A stretch of 64,000 bases of DNA. Origin: Sphingomonas sp. Y57 (GTDB taxonomy: Bacteria; Pseudomonadota; Alphaproteobacteria; Sphingomonadales; Sphingomonadaceae). This document shows positions 7,791 through 17,402 of this stretch, piece after piece. The stretch is from assembly GCF_001015195.1 (NCBI RefSeq), contig NZ_LDES01000029.1, forward strand, positions 33,616 through 97,615, in the 5' to 3' direction. Both the position numbers and the translations under genes were made by a program. The notes under the pieces are model-generated. The model searched no databases and was not told the DNA's origin. It saw nothing but the letters and a program-made list of their open reading frames with translations. Position 1 is the stretch's first letter. Each line of letters opens with the position of its first letter.

Positions 7791-10249
7791 TACTTGTCTC
7801 CTTCTTGGTGGGCTTGGGGAGCGGGAGGGCCGGGAAAGTCGGCGGCGAGATCGGCGGCCCAGTCGAGGCCGGCATCGCGCAGGAAGGCCTCGGCGAAGCG
7901 GTCGCGGCCATTTTCGGCGAGCGCCGCGTCGATCCGGGTCTGTGCCGCGGGGTCGGACGATCCGCACAGCGCGAGGGCGATCGGACCTAGGCCCAGCTCA
8001 AAGAGCCGGTTGCCGCGCGCGGATTGGAGGTAATAGTGCCGCTTGGGCGTCGCCCGCGCGATCAGCTCGATCTGTCGGTCGTTCAGACCGAAACGCGCAT
8101 AGATGTCGTGGCCCTGCGGCTCGATCGCGCGATCGTTGGGCAGCAGGATGCGCTGGGGGCAACTCTCGATGATGGCCGGCGCGATCGCGGAGCCGGCGAT
8201 GTCGGCGAGGCTCTGCGTCGCGAACAGCACCGCGACGTTCTTCTTGCGCAGTACCTTCAGCCACTCGCGGATGCGCGCCGCGAACAGCGGGTGGTCGAGG
8301 AAGATCCAGGCTTCATCGAGGATCAGCAGCGTCGGCCGCCCGTCAAACCGCTCTTCCAGCCGATGGAACAAATAGGTCAGCACGGGCGCGACCGCCCCGG
8401 CCTGGCCCATCAGCGCCTCGGTCTCAAAACATTGGACATCGGCGAGGCTGAGATGCTGTTCGGCCGCGTCGAGCAATCGGCCGTGCGGCCCTTCGAGCGT
8501 ATAGGGCTGGAGCGCGATGCGCAGCGCGTTCGACTGGAGCAGCAGCGCGAAGCCGGTCATGGTCCGCTCCTCGCGCGGCGCGGATGCAAGGCTGCCGAGC
8601 GCTGTCCAGATCGCGTCCTTCACCTCAGGGGTGACAGGCACATTCTCGTGAGTCAGCAGCGCCGCGATCCATTCGGCCGCCCAGCTGCGCTCGCCGGCAT
8701 CGTCGATATGGGCGAGCGGCTGGAAGGCGAGCGCCTCGCCGTCCGCCTCGGCTGATCCGAGCGCATGATGCGCGCCGCCCATTGCCAGCACCGCAGCGCG
8801 CGCGCTGTTGCCCTTGTCGAAGATGTAGACCTGCGCTTGCCGGTAGCGACGGAACTGGAGCGCGATCAGGCTCAGCAGCACGGACTTACCGGCGCCGGTT
8901 GGTCCGACGACCATCATGTGCCCGACATCGCCGACATGGGTGGAGAGCCGGAACGGCGTCGAGCCGGCGGTCGTCGCGACCAGCAGCGGCGGGCCGTCGA
9001 GATGGCCGTTGCGCACCGGCCCGGCCCAGACCGACGATAGTGGCATCAGATGCGCGAGATTGAGGGTGTGGACCAGCGGCTGCCGGACATTGGCATAGAC
9101 ATGCCCCGGCAGCGACGACAGCCACGCCTCGACCGCGTTGACCGTTTCGCGGACGCAGGTGAAGCCGAGGCCGTTGACGATGCGCTCGACGGCGCGAACC
9201 TTGTCTTCGACCGCGGCCCGGCTGCGATCGGTGACGGTGATCGTCGTCGTCAGATAGCCGAAGGCGACATGGTCGCTGCCAAGCGCTTGGAGGGCCTGGT
9301 CGGCATCGATGACCTTGTTGTCGGCATCGCTGTCGAGCAGCTGCGCCGGCGAATTATAGAGCACCTCGCGCAGCAGCGCGGTGACCGATTTGCGCTTGTT
9401 GAACCACTGGCGCCGCAGCGATGCCAGCGTCTTGGTCGCCAGAGTCTTGTCGAGCGCGATGAAGCGCGTGACCCAGCGGTAGCCGAAATCCTGGTGGTTG
9501 AGCGCGTCGAGGATGCCGGGACGGCTAAGGCTCGGGAAACCCATCACCGTCAGCGTGCGGACATGCAGGTCGCCAAGTTTCGGTTCCAGGCCGCCGACCA
9601 GCGGCGTGTCGGCCAGAATGCCGTCCAGATACATCGGTGTCTCGGGCGCGGCGACGGGATGGCGGCGATCGGAGATCGTGCCGTGAAGGAAGGTCAGCGT
9701 CTCGCTGTCGTCGAGCGGGCGGACATCAGCCATGAACCCCGACAGCAGGTCGAGCACGCGGTCGGTCTCGGCGATGAAGCTTTCGAGGGCGCCCCGCCAG
9801 TCGCGTTCGCGATCGCCGTCAGGCCGCTCGACGAGGCTGCGCCCCGCGCGGTCGGTCGTGTCCGCCGGCGGCAGCCAGGTCAGGGTCAGGTGATAGCGGC
9901 TCTCGAAATGCGTGCCTTCGGCCTCGAACGCCGCCTGGCGCTCGCCATCGACCAGCCAGCTCGCGGCATCGGGAAAGTCGCTGTCAGGATAAGCCAGTGC
10001 CTCGCGCCGCTCGGCATCGAAGAACAGCGCCCAGCCACTGCCGAACCGCTTGAGCGCATTGTTCGCCCGCGCGCAGGCGCCGACCAGCTCGGCTTCGGTC
10101 GCGGATTCGAGATCGGGACCGCGAAATGCCAGCACCCGCAGGAAGCTGCCGTCCTTGTTGAGCACCACGCCCGGCGCGACCAGCGCCGCCCATGGCAGAT
10201 GATCGGCGAGGCGCTCGGCGCGGTCGCGATATTCGCCCAAGAACATCAT
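7790..10249 (-). CDS. trbE: Conjugal transfer ATPase TrbE (VirB4-like)
   Basis: An 819-aa VirB4-family ATPase that powers pilus assembly and substrate transfer at the inner membrane. It has the CagE/TrbE N-terminal domain, a Walker A GPTGAGKS at about residues 449-456 and a Walker B LLILDEAW at about 642-649, followed by VLFATQSLADI. Length and domain order are normal, so it should be functional. It starts 10 bp after trbD and its stop overlaps the trbJ start by one base. Two adjacent ATG codons (10249 and 10246) are possible starts. Confidence 0.96.
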   Translation of the reverse strand: MMFLGEYRDRAERLADHLPWAALVAPGVVLNKDGSFLRVLAFRGPDLESATEAELVGACARANNALKRFGSGWALFFDAERREALAYPDSDFPDAASWLVDGERQAAFEAEGTHFESRYHLTLTWLPPADTTDRAGRSLVERPDGDRERDWRGALESFIAETDRVLDLLSGFMADVRPLDDSETLTFLHGTISDRRHPVAAPETPMYLDGILADTPLVGGLEPKLGDLHVRTLTVMGFPSLSRPGILDALNHQDFGYRWVTRFIALDKTLATKTLASLRRQWFNKRKSVTALLREVLYNSPAQLLDSDADNKVIDADQALQALGSDHVAFGYLTTTITVTDRSRAAVEDKVRAVERIVNGLGFTCVRETVNAVEAWLSSLPGHVYANVRQPLVHTLNLAHLMPLSSVWAGPVRNGHLDGPPLLVATTAGSTPFRLSTHVGDVGHMMVVGPTGAGKSVLLSLIALQFRRYRQAQVYIFDKGNSARAAVLAMGGAHHALGSAEADGEALAFQPLAHIDDAGERSWAAEWIAALLTHENVPVTPEVKDAIWTALGSLASAPREERTMTGFALLLQSNALRIALQPYTLEGPHGRLLDAAEQHLSLADVQCFETEALMGQAGAVAPVLTYLFHRLEERFDGRPTLLILDEAWIFLDHPLFAARIREWLKVLRKKNVAVLFATQSLADIAGSAIAPAIIESCPQRILLPNDRAIEPQGHDIYARFGLNDRQIELIARATPKRHYYLQSARGNRLFELGLGPIALALCGSSDPAAQTRIDAALAENGRDRFAEAFLRDAGLDWAADLAADFPGPPAPQAHQEGDK

Positions 10250-10259
10250 GAGAAGTGCC

Positions 10260-10532
10260 TCAGCATGCGAAATACCCCTTCTGACGGATGTGGCGCAGGA
10301 GAACCGGCGCGAAGCTCGGATCGCGGCGAGCGGCCATCACGGCAATGCTGTGGCCGACCGCCCAGAGCAGCACCCCGGCGACCCATTGCTGGAGGCCGAG
10401 GCCGACCGCGGCGGCCAGCGTCCCGTTGACGATCGCGAGGCCGCGCGGCGCGCCGCCGAGCAGCAGCGGCGAACCGAGCGAGCCGTGAATCGGCACTTCG
10501 AAGCCGTCGATATGCTGGCCGCCACCGATCAT
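10260..10532 (-). CDS. trbD: Conjugal transfer protein TrbD (VirB3-like)
   Basis: A 90-aa VirB3-type inner-membrane protein with two hydrophobic segments (GLAIVNGTLAAAVGLGLQ and WVAGVLLWAVGHSIAVMAA) and the conserved C-terminal RRDPSFAPVLLRHIRQK. VirB3/TrbD works with the TrbE ATPase in pilus assembly. Its ATG overlaps the trbC stop by 4 bp and it ends just before trbE. The real gene is the tail of a much longer spurious frame; the ATG at 10532 gives the family's normal length. Confidence 0.93.
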   Translation of the reverse strand: MIGGGQHIDGFEVPIHGSLGSPLLLGGAPRGLAIVNGTLAAAVGLGLQQWVAGVLLWAVGHSIAVMAARRDPSFAPVLLRHIRQKGYFAC

Positions 10533-10870
10533 GCGATCAGCGCTCCGCCGCCGAAGCTGAAGAAGGACAGGAAGAAGCTCGACGCCGCGAACGCGATCGA
10601 CAGGCCGAACACGATCTGGATCAGACGGCGGAACCCACCCGCTGTCTCGCCGAACGCGAGGGTTAGGCCGGTCACGATGATGATGATGACGGCAACGATC
10701 TTGGCAACTGGACCCTGTACTGACTCCAGCACCTGTTGCAGCGGTTCCTCCCACGGCATGCCGGAGCCGGCAGCCTGGACCTGGGTCGCGAGCGTCAGCG
10801 CGAGGCCGAGCACGGCGCCGACCAGCAAATGCCGGTTGGTGGAAATGCGAGAAAGTTGGGCACGGGTCAT
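10529..10870 (-). CDS. trbC: Pilin subunit precursor TrbC (VirB2-like)
   Basis: A 113-aa pre-pilin with a signal-peptide-like N-terminus (VGAVLGLALTLATQVQA), a short periplasmic stretch, and two hydrophobic segments separated by GETAGGFRRLIQ, the arrangement of VirB2/TrbC pilins. In RP4 the TraF peptidase processes and cyclises TrbC. A TraF homologue is encoded in this window at 37289-37870, so the same maturation is likely. It lies 3 bp after trbB and overlaps trbD. Confidence 0.93.
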   Translation of the reverse strand: MTRAQLSRISTNRHLLVGAVLGLALTLATQVQAAGSGMPWEEPLQQVLESVQGPVAKIVAVIIIIVTGLTLAFGETAGGFRRLIQIVFGLSIAFAASSFFLSFFSFGGGALIA

Positions 10871-10873
10871 GGC

Positions 10874-11860
10874 TCAGGTCTCCTTCGGGTTGAGCTTGGG
10901 GAGGTCGGTGAGCGCGTAGGTGCCGGTGTCGGGATCGAGCCCGGCCACGCGCGCGATGGTCGAGATACGGCGGTTGGTGCCGCGCCCGGAGATGAAGACT
11001 ACGATATCGATGGCTTCGGCGATCAGCTGGCGCGGCACGGTAACCACCGCCTCCTGCACCAGCTGTTCGACCCGGTAGAGCGTGGCGATCGCGCTGTTGG
11101 CGTGGACCGTCGCGATCCCGCCGGGGTGCCCGGTGTTCCATGCCTTGAGCATGTCGAGCGCTTCTGGACCGCGGACCTCTCCGACCACGATGCGATCGGG
11201 ACGCAGGCGCATGGTCGATCGCACCAGCTCGGTCATCGTCACATGCGGCGGGCGCGTGCGCAGCGCCACCGTGTCGGGCAGCGGGCATTGCAGCTCGCGC
11301 GTGTCCTCGATCAGGATGACGCGGGAATCCACCCAAGCCATCTCGGCGAGCAGCGCGTTGGCGAGCGTCGTCTTGCCGGAGCTGGTGCCTCCGGCGACGA
11401 GGATGTTGTATCGCTGGGTGACCGCGGCCCGCAACGCATCGGCCTGGCGCTCCGTCATCAGCCCGTCGGCGATATAGTCGTCCAGCGTGTGCAGCTTCTG
11501 CGCAGGCTTGCGGATCGAGAAGCACGGCGCCGGCGAGACCGGCGGCAGCACGCCTTCGAACCGTTCGCCGGCACCGCCTTCGATATGCGGCGGCAGCTCG
11601 GCCGAGATGATCGGATGCTCGGCATGGACCTCGGCGCGCGCATGGGACGCGACGAGCCGGATGATCCGCTCGACCTGATCGGGCTCCATCCGCACCTCGG
11701 TGTCGGTGCGGCCTTCGCCGAGCCGGTCGAGCCGCAGCGCCCCGTCGGGATTGACCATGATCTCGATGACTTGGCTGTCGCGCATGGCCGCGGCGATGTC
11801 GGTCCCGAGCGCCGTGATCAGCATGCGGCGGCGGCGTTCGGCGGAGAGGTTCGCGGTCAT
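10874..11860 (-). CDS. trbB: Conjugal transfer ATPase TrbB (VirB11-like)
   Basis: A 328-aa hexameric secretion ATPase. Visible motifs are Walker A GGTSSGKT at about residues 157-164, the Asp box VILIEDTRELQCP, Walker B MRLRPDRIVVGEVRG and the His-box region GHPGGIATVHANS. All nucleotide-binding and catalytic residues of the VirB11 family are present. It overlaps the upstream CopG-type gene by 4 bp and precedes trbC, the normal order. Confidence 0.96.
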   Translation of the reverse strand: MTANLSAERRRRMLITALGTDIAAAMRDSQVIEIMVNPDGALRLDRLGEGRTDTEVRMEPDQVERIIRLVASHARAEVHAEHPIISAELPPHIEGGAGERFEGVLPPVSPAPCFSIRKPAQKLHTLDDYIADGLMTERQADALRAAVTQRYNILVAGGTSSGKTTLANALLAEMAWVDSRVILIEDTRELQCPLPDTVALRTRPPHVTMTELVRSTMRLRPDRIVVGEVRGPEALDMLKAWNTGHPGGIATVHANSAIATLYRVEQLVQEAVVTVPRQLIAEAIDIVVFISGRGTNRRISTIARVAGLDPDTGTYALTDLPKLNPKET

Positions 11861-12270
11861 TCGCCGTCCTCCGCATTTGCGGCTGGCGCGGGCCCGAGGG
11901 AACGGCGTCCGGTCGACACCTGTCGGCCAACCTGCGTCACAAAGGCTTCGAAGCGCTTCGCGCCGAGCGCGCGGCCGGCCTGGTCGTTTTCGGCGAGCGG
12001 CGTCTGGATCGCGAGTTCGAACCGGATGAACAGCGCCAGCGTTTCGAGGACGACATAGGTGTCGCGATCGATCCGGCCGATCGCCTGGGTCAGCCGGTCG
12101 AGCCGGATCGCGAACCGGTCCTCCAACTCCGAGGCGCCGCGGCGATTGAGCCAGGCGGTGACGGCGTCGACGAGGATCGCCGACTTGCTGGCGCCGGGCT
12201 TGGCGGCGAGTGCTTCGAGCCGATCGGAGAGCGGCTTGGGCAGGAACAGCTGGTGGCGGACCTTCTCCAT
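11857..12270 (-). CDS. Ribbon-helix-helix (CopG-family) protein in trb operon
   Basis: A 137-aa protein with an N-terminal ribbon-helix-helix signature (VRHQLFLPKPLSDRLEALAA, then GASKSAILVDAVTAWLNRRG). A predicted helical region and a low-complexity tail follow. RHH proteins at this position between traG and trbB are common in the family and may act as operon regulators or relaxosome accessory proteins. It is coupled to trbB by a 4-bp overlap and lies 3 bp after traG. Its target is not shown by the sequence. Confidence 0.85.
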   Translation of the reverse strand: MEKVRHQLFLPKPLSDRLEALAAKPGASKSAILVDAVTAWLNRRGASELEDRFAIRLDRLTQAIGRIDRDTYVVLETLALFIRFELAIQTPLAENDQAGRALGAKRFEAFVTQVGRQVSTGRRSLGPAPAANAEDGE

Positions 12271-12273
12271 CGG

Positions 12274-14316
12274 TCAGAACCCCAGCTGCAGGTCGTCGGG
12301 GCGACCCGAGGCGGCGTCCAGGCCATAGACGGTGCGCGCAGTCCCGAGTTGCTGGACGCGATCCATAGCGCGGCGCTCCGCGGCCTGGTCACCGTCGTCC
12401 TCGCCGAGGCCGAGCGGATCGACGATCTCGGGCTCGACTACCGGGGCGGGCTCGATCTCGTGTGCGGGATGGCGGGCCTGTTCGAGGCCGCCAGCGTCGG
12501 CGCCTTCCTCGCCATCGGTACTGCCGACGAGGCGCATGTCGGCACCGCGGACCTGTCCGGCCCAGTCGTCGGGACGGGCGGCGGGAAGATCACGGTAGCC
12601 GTCGGCGTTGAGCGCCGGCGCGGGCAGGACGCGCGCGGTGTAGCGGCGGTCCTCATAGTAGCGCAGCTTCTTGGCGCGGATCGGCGGATGCCCCGAGATC
12701 AGCACCAGCTCGTCGGTCGACGCGAGCTGCATGACCTCGCCCGGCGTCAGCAGGGCGCGGGCGGTCTCCTGCCGGCTGACCATGACATGCGCGAGCCACG
12801 GCGCGAGCCGGTGGCCGGCATAGTTGCGCATCGCACGCTGCTCGGTTGCGGTGCCCAGCGCGTCCGAGATCCGCTTGGCCGTGCGCTCGTCGTTCGTCGC
12901 GAAGGCGATGCGGACATGGCAGTTGTCGAGGATGGCATTGTGCTCGCCATAGGCTTTCTCGATCTGGTTGAGGCTCTGCGCGATCAGGAAGGCGCGGACA
13001 CCGTATCCGGCGAGGAAAGCGAGGCTCGTCTCGAAGAAATCGAGCCGACCCAGCGCCGGGAACTCGTCGAGCATCATTAGCAGGCGATGACGGCCCTGCG
13101 CGGCTTCGCCGTCCTTCCCGGTGCCGTGCAGTTCCTCGGTCAGCCGCCGACCGATCTGGTTGAGGATCAGGCGGACCAGCGGCTTGGTGCGGCTGATGTC
13201 GGAGGGCGGCACGACCAAGTAGAGCGAGATCGGATGCGCCGCCTCGACGAGATCGACGATGCGCCAGTCGGACGCGGCGGTGACGGCAGCGACGGTCGGG
13301 TCGCGATACAAGCCGAGGAACGACATCGCCGTCGAAAGCACGCCCGAGCGTTCGTTCTCGCTCTTGTTGAGCAGTTCGCGCGCCGCCGATGCGACCACCG
13401 GGTGGACCAGCGGCGCTTCGGCGGTGCCGAGATGGTTGGTCGCCATCATCCGGCGCAGGGTCGCGGCGAAGCTGCGCTGCGGGTCGGACAGGAAGGTTGC
13501 GACGCGGGCGAGCGTCTTCTCTTCCTCGGCGTAGAGGACATGGAGGATGGCGCCGACCAGCAATGAATGGCTGGTCTTTTCCCAGTGGTTGCGACGCTCG
13601 AGAGCGCCTTCCGGGTCGACGAGGATATCGGCGATATTCTGCACGTCGCGGACTTCGTTCACGCCGCGCCGCACTTCGAGCAGCGGATTGTAGCGCGCCG
13701 AGCGGGCGTCGGTCGGGTTGAACAGCAGGCAGTGCGAAAAGCGCGCGCGCCAGCCGGCGGTCAGCTGCCAGTTCTCGCCCTTGATGTCGTGGATAACGGT
13801 CGAGCCGGTCCAGCTGAGCAGCGTCGGCACGACGAGGCCAACACCCTTGCCCGAGCGCGTCGGCGCGAACGCCATGACATGTTCGGGCCCGTCATGGCGC
13901 AGGTCGTCGGTGCCGATCCGGCCGAGCGCCACGCCGTTGCTGTCGAGCAGCCGGGCGGCCTTGATGTCGCGGTGATTGGCCCAGCGCGCCGAGCCGTAGG
14001 TCGTGAGATTGTTCGACTGGCGCGCGCGCCACAGCGATCCGAAGATCGCGGCACCGCAGCCGATGAACCCGCCCGCCGCGGCGATCGCACCGGCCTCATC
14101 GAAGATAATCGGCGCATAGGCGTCGAACGAGAACCACCATGGGAAAATCGACCACGGGTAATAGATCGGCTGATCGAACGCGACGAACCACGGCGGGCCG
14201 AGTTCGGGCTGGTAGGCGAGCTGCGCCGCCGCCCACTGCGTCGCGATCCAGATGCTCGCGACGATGATCGCGAGCACCACGAAAATCTGGCCGATGAGCA
14301 GCTTGGTGGGGGTCAT
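12274..14316 (-). CDS. traG: Type IV coupling protein TraG (VirD4-like)
   Basis: A 680-aa coupling ATPase that brings the relaxase-DNA complex to the channel. The ATG at 14316 sits behind GGAAGGAGC and is preferred to a start nine codons upstream. Two N-terminal membrane segments (about residues 8-30 and 72-95) precede Walker A APTRSGKG at about 151-158 and Walker B LLMMLDEFPALG. The C-terminal region with IAFATNDERTAKRISDALGT is typical of TraG/VirD4. It is the first gene of the leftward transfer operon. The relaxase, often next to traG, is 25 kb away here. Confidence 0.95.
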   Translation of the reverse strand: MTPTKLLIGQIFVVLAIIVASIWIATQWAAAQLAYQPELGPPWFVAFDQPIYYPWSIFPWWFSFDAYAPIIFDEAGAIAAAGGFIGCGAAIFGSLWRARQSNNLTTYGSARWANHRDIKAARLLDSNGVALGRIGTDDLRHDGPEHVMAFAPTRSGKGVGLVVPTLLSWTGSTVIHDIKGENWQLTAGWRARFSHCLLFNPTDARSARYNPLLEVRRGVNEVRDVQNIADILVDPEGALERRNHWEKTSHSLLVGAILHVLYAEEEKTLARVATFLSDPQRSFAATLRRMMATNHLGTAEAPLVHPVVASAARELLNKSENERSGVLSTAMSFLGLYRDPTVAAVTAASDWRIVDLVEAAHPISLYLVVPPSDISRTKPLVRLILNQIGRRLTEELHGTGKDGEAAQGRHRLLMMLDEFPALGRLDFFETSLAFLAGYGVRAFLIAQSLNQIEKAYGEHNAILDNCHVRIAFATNDERTAKRISDALGTATEQRAMRNYAGHRLAPWLAHVMVSRQETARALLTPGEVMQLASTDELVLISGHPPIRAKKLRYYEDRRYTARVLPAPALNADGYRDLPAARPDDWAGQVRGADMRLVGSTDGEEGADAGGLEQARHPAHEIEPAPVVEPEIVDPLGLGEDDGDQAAERRAMDRVQQLGTARTVYGLDAASGRPDDLQLGF

Positions 14317-15027
14317 GCGGGCTCCTTCCCGCTTGGCCGACATCAGTGTCTGCGGGCTGGCCCTAACTTCTCAGATGGGCGGGATTGGGAGCAGTGCCCC
14401 ACTGGGGTCTGCGATGGCCCTAGTGAGGTCAGCCGTTACCTAAAGTCGCATTTCGGCTGTCTAGATTCGCCATGTGGGTATGATCGGCCGAGACACGGGC
14501 GGCCTTTCCGCAAATCGCAAAGACATTAGGGGAGCAGATGCATGACCGTGTCAGGCACATGTTAGACGTATATCGGTGACCACCGCCTCCGCGCTGAAGC
14601 GCAGATGCTCAACTTCGGCTAAAAGCCGGCCCTGTCCGAGGGCGCGTTGAAAGCCGCCGGTATTCCTGACCTCGATCTTTGTGTTCCTCAGCGCTGAGAA
14701 GGGGGGCGCGATGGGTTCGCCGGCGGGCCTAATCAGGCGTCAGTGCGCGCCGCCTTCTGGGAGGCCACAAATCGCGGTTGGGTTGCCGCAGTCCTCTTGG
14801 AAATGTCTGCCATTCCGACCGACAGCATCATCGGCCTTGGTTTGCTGCGCCGAGAGGCAAACAAACTGGGAGCGGATCATGGCTATCGGGCCTACCTCTG
14901 GGCTGCCCTCGTTATCGGAAGATGACGACACATTTGGAACGCGTCTGACTTTGAGAGCAGGTCGCTGATCATTCAGGTGAGTTTCTGGGCGCTCGCCAGA
15001 CCATCGCCAGTGAAGTTTGATCCGACG
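14317..15027. other. Intergenic region between transfer core and metabolic cargo
   Basis: About 700 bp without a convincing gene. It should hold the promoter of the leftward traG-trb operon. A 60-codon plus-strand frame (14743-14925, GTG start) ending LRREANKLGADHGYRAYLWA has a protein-like composition and could be a small gene or the 3' remnant of one. I cannot assign it. The region lies where conserved transfer genes give way to cargo, so it is a likely insertion junction. Confidence 0.4.
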
Positions 15028-16110
15028 TCAAAGTTCAAATGCGGTAAAGCTTTGGTCGCTGGGCGGGCCAGCGCTGAACCACGTTCGCGGGAACGCCCGC
15101 TCAGAGAGCTGACAAATCATTGCCCCAGTTGTGAAACTGGTGGTCGCCGTTCGGGGGGGGGTATCATCGCCGATCCACCGGCAGATCGGATTGGCAGGAT
15201 CATCGCGAGAGGCAAGTGCTGCAATCAGACGCTCGACGGTCACCGCGCCTCCGACGAGATGCCCCGTCAGCGCCTGCAACCGGGCTACCGAATTGGACCG
15301 ATAGCGAGGCGATACTGGCGGCGTATCGATCGCAAGCGGGTGGTTGGTATGGAGAACGAGATCCGCATCGACCGCGGCGCTGGCATTAAGCCCTGACGGC
15401 GTCACCTCGATCGAGCGAATCGCACTTGAATCGGCGATCAGATAATGTTGCGGCGTGGCGTGCGGGATCTGCGCCAGCCATGCGATCGCGCCCTTGGCGC
15501 TGCGATGCTGCAGCAGCTTGCGGATTACAAATGCGACCGGCACTCCGTCCGGTCGACCGGGCAGGTCAGGCAGCGCATTGACGCAGACCGCGACTCCAGC
15601 GGCATTGGCACCCATCAGCCCGACCATGCCGCCGACCGTAAAAATGCGCGCCGCCGGCTGACCCGAAAACGCGTCTAGCTCCATGACCAGTTGATGGCCA
15701 TGGGTGAACGGATCGAGGTCCATATTCTGGCCGATCCAGGTCACGCCCCCGTCGCGGATCGCGAAGCTGGTGCATTTGCCCGGCCGCGGCTGCCCAAGCT
15801 CGGTCCGGCGATATTCCCATTCCTCGTCCATCAGCTGGCCGGCCAAGATCAGCTCCGCTGGCAACGCGGCGCCCCGCGCGATGCCTTCCACCTGTTCGAG
15901 CAGGTCAGGGGCATGAACTTGTATCGCCTGCAAATATGCGGTGCCGCCCAGCATCCTGGCGACATGGCTTTTGGGTTTCGCGATCCCGCAACGGGCGATG
16001 CTGCCAAGCCAGCCGGTCAGCCAGCGTGCGACCGCATCGGCGCGCGCGCGCCCCAGATGCTCGCCGCGTTCGGCGGGGGTTCCTGCCAACCTGATCGTCT
16101 CGATCGTCAT
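15028..16110 (-). CDS. C45-family autoproteolytic amidohydrolase/acyltransferase
   Basis: A 360-aa Ntn-hydrolase of peptidase family C45, related to acyl-CoA:6-aminopenicillanate acyltransferase. The ATG at 16110 overlaps the MFS stop by 4 bp. The nucleophile that would be exposed by self-cleavage is Cys113 in PGKCTSFAIRDGG. Further family landmarks are WIGQNMDLDP, GMVGLMGANAAGVAVCVN, LHTNHPL and the late TTSFTTGAMICQLSE. There is no signal peptide, so it should act in the cytosol, hydrolysing an amide or transferring an acyl group. It is the last gene of the TonB-S9-S9-MFS unit, pointing to catabolism of an imported amide. The substrate is not predictable from sequence. Confidence 0.85.
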   Translation of the reverse strand: MTIETIRLAGTPAERGEHLGRARADAVARWLTGWLGSIARCGIAKPKSHVARMLGGTAYLQAIQVHAPDLLEQVEGIARGAALPAELILAGQLMDEEWEYRRTELGQPRPGKCTSFAIRDGGVTWIGQNMDLDPFTHGHQLVMELDAFSGQPAARIFTVGGMVGLMGANAAGVAVCVNALPDLPGRPDGVPVAFVIRKLLQHRSAKGAIAWLAQIPHATPQHYLIADSSAIRSIEVTPSGLNASAAVDADLVLHTNHPLAIDTPPVSPRYRSNSVARLQALTGHLVGGAVTVERLIAALASRDDPANPICRWIGDDTPPRTATTSFTTGAMICQLSERAFPRTWFSAGPPSDQSFTAFEL

Positions 16111-17402
16111 GCGGTCGCCAGCGCGTTGGGCGCTGCGCTGCGCCGGCTTCCAAGCCCGAACACGAGCGCGGCCAGCGGACTCGCAGTGATGCCGATCAGC
16201 GACAGCGCAGCGCCAAGCTGGCCTTCGCCGCCCAACCAGCGCGTCGTCTCGCTGACCAACGACGGCGCAAGCCCGAGCGAGAACAGCAGAATGCCGGCCA
16301 TCAGCAGCGAACTGCAAAGGCCGCGTATCGCCGGGGGCGCCAGGATCGTGAACAAGGCTATCCCCATGACCGCGATCGCGAGCAGCATGGTTGCCGAGCA
16401 GATCAGCAACGTTGCAACGAGCGCGGTCGAACTCACCCAGCCAAATGCGGCCAGCGGCGCGGCGAGCAGCGACAGGCCGGCGAGCATGGTCAGGGTCAGG
16501 CGCGGCCCACCGACGCGCTGGCTGCGGTCGGCGAGCAAGCCGCCGAGCAGGGGCCCGATCAGTCCGCTGGCCAACATCGTAAGTGCCATTAGAGTCCCGA
16601 TCTGGTCGGGCGGCAACGCATGCTGACGTGCGAGAAACGGGGCCGCCCAGATCAGGATCGCGCCAATTGCGGTTTCAGTGAGCATGATGCCGAGGGTCAC
16701 CGCGGCGAGCGCACGACGTCTGCCGCGCAGGCCATGCAGCGCCGCGCCCAAGCCAGCTTGAGGCATCTCGCCCTGCGCGCGCGCGGGTTCGCGTAGTATC
16801 AATAAAAGCAACGCCACCGGTAGCAGCGGCACGGTCAGCCAACCCATGGTGATACGCCAGCTTCCGTCCGCGGACGGCAGCGCGGTGAGCAGCGCACCGC
16901 CCAGCGCGAACGCTGCTGCATTGCCGGCGACTTGGCCGACGATTGCGACCGTGGTCGCCCCGCCGCGCTGTTCCGGCACAGCCAGATCGGACACCAGGGA
17001 CAGCACGACCGGCACGATGCTGAGTGCCGCGACACCGGCAAGGCAGCGCGCCACAGCCAGTGCGGTAAAGTCCGACAGGACCGCGGTCAGCGCGCTGCCC
17101 AGCGCGGAAAGCAGAACCAGCGCGATCAACAGGCGCTTGCGGTTCCATCGGTCGATCGCGAGGCCCAGTGGGATCGCACTCAGCGCAATCGGAGCGCCAA
17201 TGACTGCACCTTGGAGCAACGCCATCTGCGTGTCGGTGAATCCAAGATCGAGACGCATCGCTTCCTGTAACGGACTGAGTGCGGTCCTCGCATGGCCGGC
17301 CGCTGCCATCGCACTGGCCAGCACCAGCAGTTGTCCCCAATAGGCGCGCGCGCCGAGACCTGCGCTCGCACGGGAGACCGGTGTTTCGGCGACGATCGTC
17401 AT
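16107..17402 (-). CDS. Major facilitator superfamily transporter
   Basis: A 431-aa inner-membrane transporter with about 12 hydrophobic segments and the MFS motif between helices 2 and 3 (GLAIDRWNRKRLL). A second-half counterpart (GGLLADRSQRVGG) is also visible. The ATG at 17402 overlaps the stop of the upstream peptidase gene by 4 bp; the longer open frame upstream is the peptidase's shadow. In this operon it probably carries the substrate, or a breakdown product, across the inner membrane after uptake by the TonB receptor. Direction and substrate are inferred from context. Confidence 0.87.
   Translation of the reverse strand: MTIVAETPVSRASAGLGARAYWGQLLVLASAMAAAGHARTALSPLQEAMRLDLGFTDTQMALLQGAVIGAPIALSAIPLGLAIDRWNRKRLLIALVLLSALGSALTAVLSDFTALAVARCLAGVAALSIVPVVLSLVSDLAVPEQRGGATTVAIVGQVAGNAAAFALGGALLTALPSADGSWRITMGWLTVPLLPVALLLLILREPARAQGEMPQAGLGAALHGLRGRRRALAAVTLGIMLTETAIGAILIWAAPFLARQHALPPDQIGTLMALTMLASGLIGPLLGGLLADRSQRVGGPRLTLTMLAGLSLLAAPLAAFGWVSSTALVATLLICSATMLLAIAVMGIALFTILAPPAIRGLCSSLLMAGILLFSLGLAPSLVSETTRWLGGEGQLGAALSLIGITASPLAALVFGLGSRRSAAPNALATA

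Noticed and set aside
5581..7911. A single 776-codon frame covering trbJ and trbL
   Set aside because: The first 340 codons are an out-of-frame shadow of trbJ, rich in Arg and Pro. The TTG at 6894 with a good ribosome-binding site gives a normal TrbL.
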